Source: Noviherbaspirillum sp. Root189
GTDB lineage: Bacteria > Pseudomonadota > Gammaproteobacteria > Burkholderiales > Burkholderiaceae_D
Assembly: GCF_001428545.1 (NCBI RefSeq)
Contig: NZ_LMHZ01000023.1
Location: forward strand, 64,467 to 128,466
Length of the DNA: 64,000 nucleotides
Direction of reading: 5' to 3'
Made by a program: the position numbers and the translations under genes. The notes under the pieces were generated by a model. The model worked only from the letters and a program-made list of their open reading frames with translations. It made no database searches and was not told where the DNA came from. Within the stretch, counting starts at the first letter, position 1, and each line of letters opens with the position of its first letter. Shown here piece by piece: positions 21,469 to 31,124 of the stretch.

Positions 21469-21963
21469 ATGCCAGATCGATATATTCGAGAGTGGTTTAC
21501 GCCGCGTGTTCCAAGCTGCGCAAGATCGACCCTAACTCTACGCTTTGATGGACAAGCGCTTCGTGCGCATGGCTCTAGCCAGCTCCATGCCTTCCCCGCC
21601 GTTTTGGGACGTCAAAATGGTGGAACGTTCGTTTACTCTGTAGGCCAACAACAGATTCCGGACCAGGGACCTATCCCTGCTGGCGATTATTGGATTCAGC
21701 CGTCTGAACTCCAAGAAAACTCCTGGTACAGATTACGCAATCCGCGACCAGCTTGGGGGGATTACTGGATTACGATTCATCCTTATCCAAACACAGTGAC
21801 ATATAAGCGTGGCGGTTTCTTCATACACGGCGGTAGGACACTGGGGAGTGCTGGATGTATTGACCTGTCTGTTTATATGAATCAGTTTGTCGATTCGCTC
21901 AAACGTGAACTCAAGGGCCACGTTGATTGCTTCATCCCGCTGACAGTGCGATATGCATCATGA
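21469..21963 (+). CDS. DUF2778 / Tlde1-like L,D-transpeptidase-fold protein, candidate antibacterial effector
   Basis: A 164-residue protein starting at the ATG at 21469 (AAGAAG upstream; a GTG two codons earlier is also possible). GPIPAGDYWI and the C-terminal FFIHGGRTLGSAGCIDL match the DUF2778/Tlde1 pattern, in which His (residue 120) and Cys (130) form the L,D-transpeptidase-type site. Tlde1 proteins are type VI secretion effectors that cut or edit peptidoglycan tetrapeptides in the target periplasm. There is no signal peptide, as expected for a T6SS substrate. The stop overlaps the next start in ATGA. No other T6SS gene is in the window. Confidence 0.82.
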   Translation: MPDRYIREWFTPRVPSCARSTLTLRFDGQALRAHGSSQLHAFPAVLGRQNGGTFVYSVGQQQIPDQGPIPAGDYWIQPSELQENSWYRLRNPRPAWGDYWITIHPYPNTVTYKRGGFFIHGGRTLGSAGCIDLSVYMNQFVDSLKRELKGHVDCFIPLTVRYAS

Positions 21964-22205
21964 AAAAACATCTTCCGTATGTCAGTCTCTTCCTTTGCGC
22001 ACTGCTTATCTTGTTTGTGGCGTACGTTAATCTTGATGCGATTACAGGTGCCTTTGGTGAGGGGTCACCGTACTTCGGTCGAACCACAAATATGGACAAA
22101 TGGGAGAACCCTGTACCAATGCTTGTCGTTGTGGATGTCTTTACGATCGTGCTCAGCGTGGTAGTCGGACGGTGGGCTGTCAAGCAATTCAGGCAGAGCC
22201 AATAA
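21960..22205 (+). CDS. Two-helix membrane protein, candidate immunity partner of the Tlde1-like protein
   Basis: An 81-residue protein starting at the ATG that overlaps the previous stop (ATGA). Two membrane helices (about 7-25 and 53-71) flank a loop of about 27 residues containing FGEGSPYFGRTTNMDKWENP. With a Lys-rich start and a basic tail, both ends probably face the cytoplasm and the loop the periplasm. A small inner-membrane protein coupled to a peptidoglycan-directed toxin is the arrangement of an immunity protein; this is inferred from position and topology only. Confidence 0.75.
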   Translation: MKKHLPYVSLFLCALLILFVAYVNLDAITGAFGEGSPYFGRTTNMDKWENPVPMLVVVDVFTIVLSVVVGRWAVKQFRQSQ

Positions 22206-22347
22206 CTCTTCCCTAAAACCAATGGGTAATGAATTGTGGCATTACGGTTAGGAAATCCCTGATACTTTTATAGTTGTCTCGTAGTCCTCCTCATGACAAA
22301 TTGAACATTGCCGATATACCCATATCAAACCCGATTTGGAGGACGAT

Positions 22348-22530
22348 ATGACAGGACCAACACCAGCAAATAAATCACCGGCAGATAACGCGGGACCGAA
22401 ACCGGTTCGCACGACTGAAGATGTGATTGCTACGGAAGATATTGGCTTGCCGAGTGGCATTCAGCCTGATGAAGTTTCGAAACTTGATGAAGTGAAACCG
22501 GACGAGGGGAAGGTTGAGAAGAAGCATTGA
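22348..22530 (+). CDS. Small acidic, disordered hypothetical protein
   Basis: A 60-residue protein with a good GGAGGA ribosome site four bases before the ATG. It is rich in Asp, Glu, Lys and Pro with no hydrophobic core (ends DEVKPDEGKVEKKH), so it is probably unstructured. I recognise no family. Confidence 0.6.
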   Translation: MTGPTPANKSPADNAGPKPVRTTEDVIATEDIGLPSGIQPDEVSKLDEVKPDEGKVEKKH

Positions 22531-22872
22531 GGTTGATGCTTTTCTTATGCTTGCTTCGGATTGAAGTTAATGAGTGGTGGCTATTTCGAGCGATTGCGTT
22601 GGCTTGACCGCACTACCCCCATCCCAACCTTCCCCCTGCAAGGGGGAAGGAGCCGGACCGCTCTTCGTGTTTGAGCCGGGCTGCTCTTCGCGTTTGACAT
22701 TGGTGCGTTGCTTACGCTATTGGCCGGTGATCCGCAAAACCCCTCCCAAACGCCCTCCCCTAAAAAATGCTACTGTCATTGCTTCGGACAAAAACACCCG
22801 TCGGCACCGCAGCTACCAACCACGAGACAACGCGCTGACGTCGACCATAACGACAACACCCGGTAGATTTCA
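22531..22872. other. Intergenic region upstream of the MFS gene
   Basis: About 340 bases containing the palindromic repeat copy at 22616-22656 and presumably the MFS promoter. No gene is supported. Confidence 0.5.
22616..22656. repeat. Dispersed palindromic repeat, copy 2
   Basis: CCCCCATCCCAACC leads into the hairpin CCTTCCCCCT / AGGGGGAAGG (loop GCA) and then AGCCGG. It is the same orientation as copy 3 (34056) and opposite to copy 1 (14613). Confidence 0.85.
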
Positions 22873-24099
22873 ATGCAGGCCAGCAAACCGCGTCACAACG
22901 AGACCGTTGATTCACCTTCTATCGTAGTTCCCATCCTGACCGGCATGTTGGTTACTCTCGTCACCGTGGCGCTCGCCCGGCTGGCGTTCGGGTTGATCTT
23001 GCCGTTCATGCGTGCCGACCTTGGCATGACGTATCAGCAGGCGGGCAACCTCGGCACGGTTGCTGCGCTGGGCTATCTGTTTCTGGTGATGGTTGCCGGG
23101 ATGTTTGCGTCAAAGCATGGTGGACGCGCGGCGGTCGTTCTGGGACTGAGCCTGACGACAGTGGGCTTTATCGTGCTGAGCATCAGCTCGCAGCAGAGCA
23201 TGCTGCTGTTTTCCATGCTGCTGCTCGGCTGCGGCACGGCGTTCGCATACACACCGGTGATTTCCCTTCTTGCAGGCTGCTTTCCCGGTCGTCGCGGGGC
23301 GGTGATTGGCATGACCAATAGCGGAATTGGGGTCGGCGTGTTGGGGGCGAGCTTTATGGTGCCCTACCTGAACGAGACCTTGGGTCGTTCGGCATGGCGT
23401 TGGTCCTGGGTCGTCTTTGCGGTGTCGAGCGCGTTGGCACTGGTGGCGAGCATTGCGTATCTGCCGCGTACGAAGCAGGTCGCAGGTTCAATGAAATCGG
23501 CACCGGCCGTGCCGATGTACCGTAACAGCCGGATCAACATCGTCGCCCTGTTGTATGGCGTGGTTGGCACGACTTACATTGCGCAGACGACTTTCATGTA
23601 TAGCTTCGCGCTGGATTCCGGCATGTCTCCTGTGATTGCGGGACGCATGTCGGCGCTGCTGGGAATTCTTTCCGTTTTCGCTGCGCCGACCTGGGGGTAT
23701 ATCTCGGATCGGTTCGGGCGGTCGCCGACGCTGATGATTGCCGTTGCACTGAATGCGGTTGGCACAGTGATTCCTGTGGTGTGGCCGACGACCGCCGGTT
23801 TTACCATGCATTACATCATGCTTGGTTGCACGGTCTCGGGGATGTTCACGTCGATTCTGACGATTGCCGCAGAATCCGTTGAACCGGCCTTTGCACCACG
23901 CGCAACCAGTTACGTGACGCTGTTTTATGCAACCGGGCAGTTTATCGGACCCGCGCTTGCAGGTCTGTTGATCGAGTATGCGGGCGGGTTCAAAACAGCG
24001 TTTACGGCGAGCACGATCGTGCTTGTGCTTGGCTTTTTCCTGAGCTGCCGGCTTGCGGTGGTGTCGCGTCGGCATGTAGAGGTTGCTGCAGACGCTTGA
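22873..24099 (+). CDS. MFS transporter, YbfB/YjiJ-like
   Basis: A 408-residue inner-membrane protein with about 12 helices. The MFS loop motif appears weakly as MFASKHGGRAAVVLG after helix 2 and clearly as GYISDRFGRSPTLM after helix 8. Helices such as RLAFGLILPFMRADLGMTYQQAG resemble the YbfB/YjiJ group. The substrate cannot be read from the sequence. No ribosome site stands out before the ATG. The acyltransferase gene follows on the same strand, 138 bases away. Confidence 0.85.
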   Translation: MQASKPRHNETVDSPSIVVPILTGMLVTLVTVALARLAFGLILPFMRADLGMTYQQAGNLGTVAALGYLFLVMVAGMFASKHGGRAAVVLGLSLTTVGFIVLSISSQQSMLLFSMLLLGCGTAFAYTPVISLLAGCFPGRRGAVIGMTNSGIGVGVLGASFMVPYLNETLGRSAWRWSWVVFAVSSALALVASIAYLPRTKQVAGSMKSAPAVPMYRNSRINIVALLYGVVGTTYIAQTTFMYSFALDSGMSPVIAGRMSALLGILSVFAAPTWGYISDRFGRSPTLMIAVALNAVGTVIPVVWPTTAGFTMHYIMLGCTVSGMFTSILTIAAESVEPAFAPRATSYVTLFYATGQFIGPALAGLLIEYAGGFKTAFTASTIVLVLGFFLSCRLAVVSRRHVEVAADA

Positions 24100-24237
24100 C
24101 CGCATTGATGCTTTTGCCGGCTGTGTCGCGAGACGTGGCCGGGTTTGCGCAGAATCGGCTCGTGTACAATCTCCCCGCCTGTTTGCAGCGTGCAATATCG
24201 CTCAGGCATACCTTCCCCAGCGATCGGCAGATTAACC

Positions 24238-25281
24238 ATGAATAGCACCGGCAATGCGCGCCTGAACAATTTTGATTTCCTGCGAATCGGCGCCGCCCTG
24301 CTGGTATTGATCAGCCATCAATATGCGTTGAACGGCCTGCCGGAACCAGACTTCCTCAATAGCATGAGCCTCGGTACGCTCGGGGTGTTGATCTTTTTTT
24401 CGATCAGCGGATTCCTTGTTTCCCAAAGCTGGCGGCAAGATCCGCATATCGTGCGATTCCTTGCCAAGAGATTTTTGCGTATCTGGCCAGGCCTTGCAGC
24501 AGTGACATTGATCGCAGCCTTTGTGCTTGGCCCGCTGGTATCTACCCTGCCGTGGAAAGCCTATTTCGCCCATCCGGAGCTGCCGGATTTTCTGCGCAAC
24601 CTGAAGGTAGTGACGATCCGGTATTTTCTGCCTGGCGTGTTCGAGCAGAATATCTACCCGCGTGCGGTCAACGGTTCGTTGTGGACGATTCCTCTCGAGG
24701 TGCGGTGTTACTTCGGTTTGCTTGTTGGCGGTGTGCTGGGACTCTTGAAGCTGCCCGTACTGGCATTGGCGGGCACGATTGCATTTGCCGGATATTACTT
24801 CATCGTCGCGCCTGATCCGAATAACTATCAGTATTACTTTGGACTGTTCTTCTTCGCAGGCGTATGCCTCGACCTGTTCCGCGATCGATGGGCGACACGG
24901 CCGGAGTACCTGCTGGGTGGGCTAGGATTGCTGGCAGTTGGCTGTTACTTTGCGGGCATGGGACGAGCGGGGTTTCTTCTGCTGATTCCTGCGGTGACGA
25001 TTTATATTGGTCGCTTGTCAACGTCGGTTATCCGGCGTGCCGGTCGATTCGGGGACATTTCCTACGGCATTTATATCTATGCGTTTCCGGTGCAGCAAAC
25101 CGTGTTGTGGGCATGGGGGAAAAATTTGCCGTTCCTGCCGGGCTTGTTGGTGACGGTTGCTATCACTGCGTTATGTGCGTTAGTGTCGTGGCACCTGGTG
25201 GAACGACCAGCCCTGTCGCTCAAGAACAGGCTGGGTCGTCGAAAGACGGGAATCATTCAGGTTGCAACAAACCAAGGTTAA
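24238..25281 (+). CDS. Acyltransferase family 3 (OafA-like) membrane protein
   Basis: A 347-residue integral membrane protein with about 10 helices. The N-terminal RLNNFDFLRIGAALLVLISH contains the conserved Arg and His of the acyltransferase-3 family, and GVLIFFSISGFLVSQSW and NGSLWTIPLEVRCYFGL are the other family blocks. Such proteins O-acylate sugars of surface polysaccharides or other acceptors. I use the ATG at 24238; the frame is open earlier, but this start opens the family domain directly. No polysaccharide genes are next to it. Confidence 0.87.
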   Translation: MNSTGNARLNNFDFLRIGAALLVLISHQYALNGLPEPDFLNSMSLGTLGVLIFFSISGFLVSQSWRQDPHIVRFLAKRFLRIWPGLAAVTLIAAFVLGPLVSTLPWKAYFAHPELPDFLRNLKVVTIRYFLPGVFEQNIYPRAVNGSLWTIPLEVRCYFGLLVGGVLGLLKLPVLALAGTIAFAGYYFIVAPDPNNYQYYFGLFFFAGVCLDLFRDRWATRPEYLLGGLGLLAVGCYFAGMGRAGFLLLIPAVTIYIGRLSTSVIRRAGRFGDISYGIYIYAFPVQQTVLWAWGKNLPFLPGLLVTVAITALCALVSWHLVERPALSLKNRLGRRKTGIIQVATNQG

Positions 25282-25490
25282 GCTACATGCGCTGATGCAT
25301 CCAGGAACATCCCGGTCCGGAGTTCCTGCCTCTGGAGGAGGAAGTCGTGGGTCACTGTAGCCGATACCTTACCCCGGACAACGTGGAATGGACGCGCTCA
25401 GCCTGAACCACCGACCGATCATGCGCGCCCTTCCCTTCGCTCCTTCATTCCTTCACTGGCTACACAAGCTACACGATGCGATCGTTGCTT

Positions 25491-25937
25491 TCATGAATTC
25501 AACTGCGGCCGATCCGGCTCTGATGGATTGGAGATTTCCCCCAGTGTCCGGTCGACCTGCGCCGAATGCTTGGTTGCCATATCGCCCAGGGACACGATAC
25601 CAATAAGTGCGTCGGAATCGTGATCCAGCACCGGGATGCGACGGATCTGACTATCGGCCATTTGTTCCATCACATCATCGACCGTCTGGTCCTCGTAGCA
25701 CCAGCGCACCTGGGCTGACATGACGTCTTGGACGTGCGTGCTATCGGGGGACTGTCCGGCTGCCGTTGCACGGACGGTAATGTCACGATCGGTCACCATA
25801 CCGATCAGCTTGGTGCCATCGCATACTGGCAAGGATCCGACGTTCATTTCATCCATTAACTGGGCGGCACGCCTGATGCTTTCTTGCGGCGATACGCTGC
25901 GGACATCGCGGGTCATGATATCGGCGATTGTTTGCAT
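25491..25937 (-). CDS. Tandem CBS-domain protein
   Basis: A 148-residue protein of two CBS domains (about 5-60, VSPQESIRRAAQLMDEMNVGSLPV with GMVTDRDI; and 72-128, QTVDDVMEQMADSQIRRIPV with GIVSLGD). Such pairs bind adenine nucleotides and sense energy state. The start at 25937 has GAAAGGAA six bases upstream; an ATG five codons earlier has none. It is divergent from the erythromycin-esterase-family gene. Confidence 0.88.
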   Translation of the reverse strand: MQTIADIMTRDVRSVSPQESIRRAAQLMDEMNVGSLPVCDGTKLIGMVTDRDITVRATAAGQSPDSTHVQDVMSAQVRWCYEDQTVDDVMEQMADSQIRRIPVLDHDSDALIGIVSLGDMATKHSAQVDRTLGEISNPSEPDRPQLNS

Positions 25938-26174
25938 GGCTATTCCTTTCATTGAAGGCAGGCGAGTCAGGTATAAGCAAAGTGAACGACCTGCCGACCT
26001 GCCGATTGGCGCTAACGAAATCCAGTGTAGTCCAAACGATTTCAGATTGATGGGTGATATCTGGCAGATGCGCGGATGTTTGGCCGGTATCCAAAAATGG
26101 TGCGGAGAGCATGCTTGTTACGGAACTATCGCACTCGTACGAGGCCGAATTGCTTGTTACTGCAGGGGTGTACC

Positions 26175-27551
26175 ATGTCTGATCGTTCAATCATTGAAGC
26201 GCTTCAGCGCGAAGCGATTCCCTTGGAGCGGACTGACAGCATTGATCGCATCGTTGCTGACATTGGCGATGCTTCCATCGTGCTGCTCGGGGAAGCCACA
26301 CACGGCACGCAAGAGTTCTATCGTATCCGGGCGGAAATCACCAAAAAGCTGATCACCGAGAAACGTTTCGATGCGATTGCCGTCGAAGCCGACTGGCCGG
26401 ACGCCTTGCGCGTCAGCCGTTACCTACGCGACTCAGGAGCGTCACCGTCCGTCGCTGCCGTTCAGAACAAACAGGCGAGCACGACCGCGCAGCAAGCCTT
26501 GCAGGGCTTTGAACGATTTCCGCAATGGATGTGGCGCAATACCGAGATCGTTGAGCTGATCAACTGGTTGCGTCAGGAAAATCGGCATCGCAGCGAGCGC
26601 GATGGCCGCGTTGGTTTCTATGGCATGGATCTGTACAGTTTGCGCAGCTCGATGCAAGCGGTGGTGCACTACCTGTCGCAGGTCGATCCCGAAGCGGCAA
26701 AGCAGGCGCGTGCGCGCTACGGCTGCTTCGACCATCTTGCGGAGAACCCGCAACGCTATGGGTATGCGGCGACCTTCGGCATGAAAAAAGACTGCGAAGA
26801 AGAAGTCGTGCGGCAGCTGGTGGCGATGACGACCGAGGCTAGTCATCTGGTTGCCGGCAATAGCCCGGCGGATGTCGACGAACTTTTTTACGCGCAGCAA
26901 AACGCAAGGGTGGCACGGAATGCCGAAGCATATTACCGGACCATGTTTCTTGGGCATGATGAATCCTGGAACCTGCGCGACACGCATATGGCCGACACTT
27001 TGGATGCCTTGCGTGAACACCTGCAAAACAGCAACAAGCGCGAAGCGAAGGTCGTAGTCTGGGCGCATAATTCCCACCTCGGCGATGCAAGCGCAACGGA
27101 AATGGGTGAGCATGGCCAGCATAATCTCGGTCAGCTGATGCGGCAGCGTCTCGGGCGCGACAAGATATTCCTGCTTGGCTTTACGACGCACGACGGTACT
27201 GTCACGGCGGCGTCCGAATGGGATGGTCCGGCCGAGAAAAAATCGGTGCGCCCTTCGCATGCGGAAAGTTATGAACGGATCTTGCACGACACGGGCATTG
27301 GGAATTTCTACCTTCCTCTGCGCGGTCGTCGTTATGTCTCCGAGCTATTGGAAGTGCGTCGCCTTGAACGTGCCATCGGCGTGCTTTACCTGCCAGCCAG
27401 CGAAAGAATGAGTCATTATTTTTATGCTTGTCTGCCGAAGCAGTTTGATGCGGTGATCCATGTGGACACGACTACGGCCTTGCGTCCACTTGAAGCGGTG
27501 GTCGAAACGCATCATGATGAAGCACCGGAAACTTATCCGACCGGGATATGA
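26175..27551 (+). CDS. Erythromycin esterase family protein
   Basis: A 458-residue protein of the EreA/EreB/ChaN-like superfamily. Conserved blocks are VLLGEATHGTQEFYRIR (His and Glu of the active centre), IAVEADWPDA, FYGMDLYSL, KVVVWAHNSHLGDA and a C-terminal SHYFYACLPKQFDAVIHVD. The start at 26175 follows AGGGGTG. Most chromosomal relatives are not macrolide-resistance enzymes, and nothing here points to resistance; the natural substrate is unknown. It ends against the liv transporter terminator. Confidence 0.85.
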   Translation: MSDRSIIEALQREAIPLERTDSIDRIVADIGDASIVLLGEATHGTQEFYRIRAEITKKLITEKRFDAIAVEADWPDALRVSRYLRDSGASPSVAAVQNKQASTTAQQALQGFERFPQWMWRNTEIVELINWLRQENRHRSERDGRVGFYGMDLYSLRSSMQAVVHYLSQVDPEAAKQARARYGCFDHLAENPQRYGYAATFGMKKDCEEEVVRQLVAMTTEASHLVAGNSPADVDELFYAQQNARVARNAEAYYRTMFLGHDESWNLRDTHMADTLDALREHLQNSNKREAKVVVWAHNSHLGDASATEMGEHGQHNLGQLMRQRLGRDKIFLLGFTTHDGTVTAASEWDGPAEKKSVRPSHAESYERILHDTGIGNFYLPLRGRRYVSELLEVRRLERAIGVLYLPASERMSHYFYACLPKQFDAVIHVDTTTALRPLEAVVETHHDEAPETYPTGI

Positions 27552-27588
27552 CATCGGTAATCCGTTGAAGGTTATTCACATGGCAAAG

Positions 27589-27617
27589 AAAAAAAGGGTC
27601 ACGCATGCGTGACCCTT
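27589..27617 (-). terminator. Rho-independent terminator of the liv operon
   Basis: A perfect 24-base palindrome AAGGGTCACGCA/TGCGTGACCCTT with a run of A on the left, giving a U-run for minus-strand transcripts. It lies between two convergent genes. Confidence 0.9.
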
Positions 27618-27695
27618 AAAACTGCTGGGGACAAAACAACTACAACCACTACTAAAATCTTCGCTTAAATTGCACAATACCGCGTACCGATCGGC

Positions 27696-28835
27696 TCAAC
27701 GCAGCAAGCGTCCATCCTTGCCGATCACCGTAATCTCGACAAACCTTGACCCGATACGGTTGTTCGGCGAGAAACGCACCGTAAAACCGCCGGTGTCAAA
27801 CGGGTTCAAGGTCTCCAGTGCGCGAATCACTTTCTCGCGACTGGCGCCGGGGCCGGCTCGTTTCAAACCTTCCACCAGTACCTTGGCGCCGACAAATTCT
27901 TCAAAGCTGGTGTACGACAGCTCAGTACCGGCGGGCGCATATTTCTTCATGGCCTGCTGGTACTCCTTGACGATGCCGACCGTTGCCGAATACGGGTAAG
28001 GCATCACCTGCGCCACACCGATACCACGCGCGCTTTCAGGGCCGATCAGGCGGCTGATTTCCTTCGGATTGACCACAGAAATGTTCACCAGCTGCGCCAC
28101 GGTAGACGCCGCGCGAATCTGTTTGCTGAACGCTGCCGTGCTCTTGTTCACAGAAATCATGACGACCGCCTGCGGATTCGCTTTTGCGATCTCCTGAACG
28201 GCATGGGTCACGTTGTCCGTATTCTTTTCGTAGGGACCCGTGCCGACAATCTCAAGACCGCGCTTTTTAAGTGCGGCCTCGACACCGACCAGTCCCGCTT
28301 TGCCGAAGGGATCATCCTGGTACATCACGCCGATGCGCTTCATATTCAGCATGATGAGCTGGTCGACGATGCCTTCCGCTTCATCGGCATAACCGGCCCG
28401 AATATGGAAGATGTAGGGATTGAACGGCGTCCGCAGCACCTCGCCGCCGGTGTACGGCGCCACCAGTGCAATATTGGCTTCTTCCAGAACCTTTTGCTTG
28501 AGCAGTTCGCCGACGTTTCCGGTACCGGCAAAACCGATCAGCGCCAGTGCGCCGTCCTTGCTGATGACTTCACGCGTGAGCCTGACGGTTTCATCCACCT
28601 TGTAGCCGTCATCCTTGACCACGTGCCGGATGCGCTTGCCGTGGACCCCGCCCTGCTCGTTGATATAGTCGAAATAGACCTTTGCTCCCAACACCATGTC
28701 TTTCCCGGTGTCGGCCAATACGCCGCTCAATGGAGCCACCTGCCCGATGACGATGTCATCCGCGCCCGAAGCGCTGATTGCAAACATTGCTGCACTAGCT
28801 GCTGCTGCCAACCGTACCCAGCGAAGTGGCCCCAT
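27696..28835 (-). CDS. Branched-chain amino-acid-type ABC transporter, substrate-binding protein (second)
   Basis: A 379-residue periplasmic binding protein (type I fold, Peripla_BP_6). The start at 28835 follows GGAGGG; MGPLRWVRLAAAASAAMF is a signal peptide, cleaved near ASGA-DD. The mature part begins DIVIGQVAPLSGVLADTGKD, typical of LivK-like and urea/aromatic-acid receptors. It is the last gene of the transporter cluster and starts four bases after the livM stop. Having two receptors in one operon suggests more than one ligand. Confidence 0.9.
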   Translation of the reverse strand: MGPLRWVRLAAAASAAMFAISASGADDIVIGQVAPLSGVLADTGKDMVLGAKVYFDYINEQGGVHGKRIRHVVKDDGYKVDETVRLTREVISKDGALALIGFAGTGNVGELLKQKVLEEANIALVAPYTGGEVLRTPFNPYIFHIRAGYADEAEGIVDQLIMLNMKRIGVMYQDDPFGKAGLVGVEAALKKRGLEIVGTGPYEKNTDNVTHAVQEIAKANPQAVVMISVNKSTAAFSKQIRAASTVAQLVNISVVNPKEISRLIGPESARGIGVAQVMPYPYSATVGIVKEYQQAMKKYAPAGTELSYTSFEEFVGAKVLVEGLKRAGPGASREKVIRALETLNPFDTGGFTVRFSPNNRIGSRFVEITVIGKDGRLLR

Positions 28836-28839
28836 GACG

Positions 28840-29853
28840 TCATCCCTCCATTGTGTTAACCACTGTTGTATGCAGGCGAGCCTGCGATGGTTTGCGTTTC
28901 TTCGCAAACTCGACGAGTTCGCCAACGATGCCACGACGGAAAGCCAGCACGCAGACGATGAAGATGAAGCCGGTGACGATGGTTACCGATTCGCCGATCG
29001 ACCGGAACCATTCGATACCCGACACGCCAGCCAGGAAATTGCCAAGGTCGCCGAGTTTGTTCTCGAGTGCAATGATGACAATGGCGCCGACGATGGGACC
29101 GGTCAGCGTGCCGAGGCCGCCGACGAGGGTCATCAGCACGACCAGGCCGGACATCGACCAGTGCACGTCAGTCAGTGTTTCAAAGCCCAGCACGACGGTT
29201 TTGGTTGCGCCGGCAAGACCCGCCAACGCACCGGACAGAACAAAGGCCAGCAGCTTGTATTTGTCGACGTCATAGCCGAGTGAAATGGCGCGCGGCTCGT
29301 TCTCCTTGATGGCTTTGAGCACCTGGCCGAACGGCGAATGCACGGTACGCACGATCAGCGCATAGCCAGCAATCGCAATGGCCAGTACAACAAAATACAT
29401 GGTCATGTCGCTGGACAGATCGATAATACCGAGGAGGTGGCCACGTGGCACGCCCTGTAATCCATCTTCGCCACCCGTGAACGGTGCCTGCAGGCAGACG
29501 AAGTACAGCATCTGCGCCAGTGCCAGCGTGATCATTGTGAAATAGATGCCCTGGCGGCGAATCGCCAGGCCACCCATGAGCAAACCGATCAGTGCGGCGA
29601 CAACCACGCCGGCGATCAGGCCGAGTTCGAAGGGCAAACCCATGACCTTCAGCGCATGGCCCGCCACATAGCCTGCCATGCCGAAGAAGGCGGCGTGACC
29701 AAAGGACAGCAGGCCGGTAAAACCGATCAGGAGGTTGAAGGCGCAGGCAAACAGCGCAAAGCACAGGACCTTCATCAGGAATACCGGGTAGACGACGAAG
29801 GGAGCTGCTACCGCCACCGCCAGCGCAATCGCATATCCGAGTTTCTTGTTCAT
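28840..29853 (-). CDS. livM: Branched-chain amino-acid ABC transporter permease LivM-type
   Basis: A 337-residue membrane protein with about 9-10 helices and the LivM block GFTGLLSFGHAAFFGMAGY near the N-terminus. The conserved cytoplasmic loop that contacts the ATPases is GQVLKAIKENEPRAISLGYDVDKYKLLAF. It partners with livH to form the channel. It lies between livH and the second receptor on the same strand. Confidence 0.92.
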   Translation of the reverse strand: MNKKLGYAIALAVAVAAPFVVYPVFLMKVLCFALFACAFNLLIGFTGLLSFGHAAFFGMAGYVAGHALKVMGLPFELGLIAGVVVAALIGLLMGGLAIRRQGIYFTMITLALAQMLYFVCLQAPFTGGEDGLQGVPRGHLLGIIDLSSDMTMYFVVLAIAIAGYALIVRTVHSPFGQVLKAIKENEPRAISLGYDVDKYKLLAFVLSGALAGLAGATKTVVLGFETLTDVHWSMSGLVVLMTLVGGLGTLTGPIVGAIVIIALENKLGDLGNFLAGVSGIEWFRSIGESVTIVTGFIFIVCVLAFRRGIVGELVEFAKKRKPSQARLHTTVVNTMEG

Positions 29854-29980
29854 AGTTACGACCTTTTCAAACCTGTCATTCCGAACAGCACACTATTGCT
29901 ACGCTTTATTCGCATCGAGGCCGGTTGCCTGTGCGCGCTGCGTTCGGGAAGACAGCGCGTGGCAACCGGATGCGAGAGCT

Positions 29981-30865
29981 TTACTTTTCCTTGCCGAACA
30001 GGCCGGCCGGACGAATCATCAGGACGATCGCCATGATGATGAAGACGACGGTCGCCGACAGTTCGGGATAGAACACGCGGGTCAGGCCTTCGATAATGCC
30101 GAGGCCAAGGCCGGTAAGGATGGAGCCCATGATGGAACCCATGCCGCCGATCACGACCACCGCGAACACGACGATGATCAGGTTCGAACCCATCAGCGGC
30201 GATACCTGGATCACCGGTGCGGCCAGCACGCCGGCAAATGCGGCGAGTGCAACGCCGAAGCCATAGGTGGCTGTCACCATCAGCGGGACGTTGATACCAA
30301 AGGCTTCGACCAGCTTGGGGTTTTCAGTGCCTGCACGCAGATACGCGCCGAGCTTGGTTTTTTCGATCACGAACCAGGTTGCAAAACACACGATGATGGA
30401 AGCCGCCACGACCCATGCACGGTAATTCGGCAGGATCATGAAGCCGAGATTGGTCGCACCCATCAGGACGTCCGGTACCGAATACGGCTGGCCGGATACG
30501 CCATAGAACGAGCGGAAAATACCTTCCAGCATCAGCGTGATGCCGAAGGTCAGCAGCAGGCCATATAAATGGTCCAGCTTATAAAGCCAGCGCAGCATGG
30601 TCTTTTCAATGACGATGCCGAACAGGCCGACCAGGATTGGGGCGGCGATCAGCATCACCCAGTAGTTAAGGCCGAGATAGGTCAAGCCCATCCAGGCAAG
30701 GAATGCGCCCATCATGTACAGCGCGCCGTGTGCAAAATTGATCACATTGAGCAAGCCGAAAATGACGGCGAGGCCAAGCGACAACATCGCGTAAAACGAA
30801 CCGTTGACCAGGCCGAGCAAAAGCTGACTCAACATTGCTTGCAGGGGGATGCCGAAGATTTCCAT
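29981..30865 (-). CDS. livH: Branched-chain amino-acid ABC transporter permease LivH-type
   Basis: A 294-residue permease with about 8 helices. LLLGLVNGSFYAMLSLGLAVIFGLLNVINFAHG is the LivH N-terminal signature, and GAYLRAGTENPKLVEAFGIN is the ATPase-contact loop. The start at 30865 (MEIFGIPLQAML) is chosen because the upstream extension is charged and has no ribosome site. It is separated by about 127 bases from livM and 260 from the first receptor gene. Confidence 0.92.
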   Translation of the reverse strand: MEIFGIPLQAMLSQLLLGLVNGSFYAMLSLGLAVIFGLLNVINFAHGALYMMGAFLAWMGLTYLGLNYWVMLIAAPILVGLFGIVIEKTMLRWLYKLDHLYGLLLTFGITLMLEGIFRSFYGVSGQPYSVPDVLMGATNLGFMILPNYRAWVVAASIIVCFATWFVIEKTKLGAYLRAGTENPKLVEAFGINVPLMVTATYGFGVALAAFAGVLAAPVIQVSPLMGSNLIIVVFAVVVIGGMGSIMGSILTGLGLGIIEGLTRVFYPELSATVVFIIMAIVLMIRPAGLFGKEK

Positions 30866-31124
30866 AGTCGATAAGAAAATTAGCCGAGGCAGAAGATGTC
30901 GGGTTTCCTCCTGGTGCAGGGGACGGCTGGTATGGCGAACAAGGCGTCCATACAATCGGCTCAGGAAGGTTCGGCTACCCCGCCCGGCACACCAGCCTCC
31001 CCCGCGAGAGGAAACGGACCAACACGACTACATCGAGCGTGATACAGGACCCGGACTTCGCCAGGGTTCGCTAAAAACTGACTAAGCGATCCGCAGGCGA
31101 TGACCGGGCAACAACGTCAGGGTC

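Noticed and set aside
26175-27551. Macrolide resistance gene
   Set aside because: It belongs to the wider erythromycin-esterase superfamily, but nothing in its context (no integron, plasmid or other resistance gene) supports resistance.
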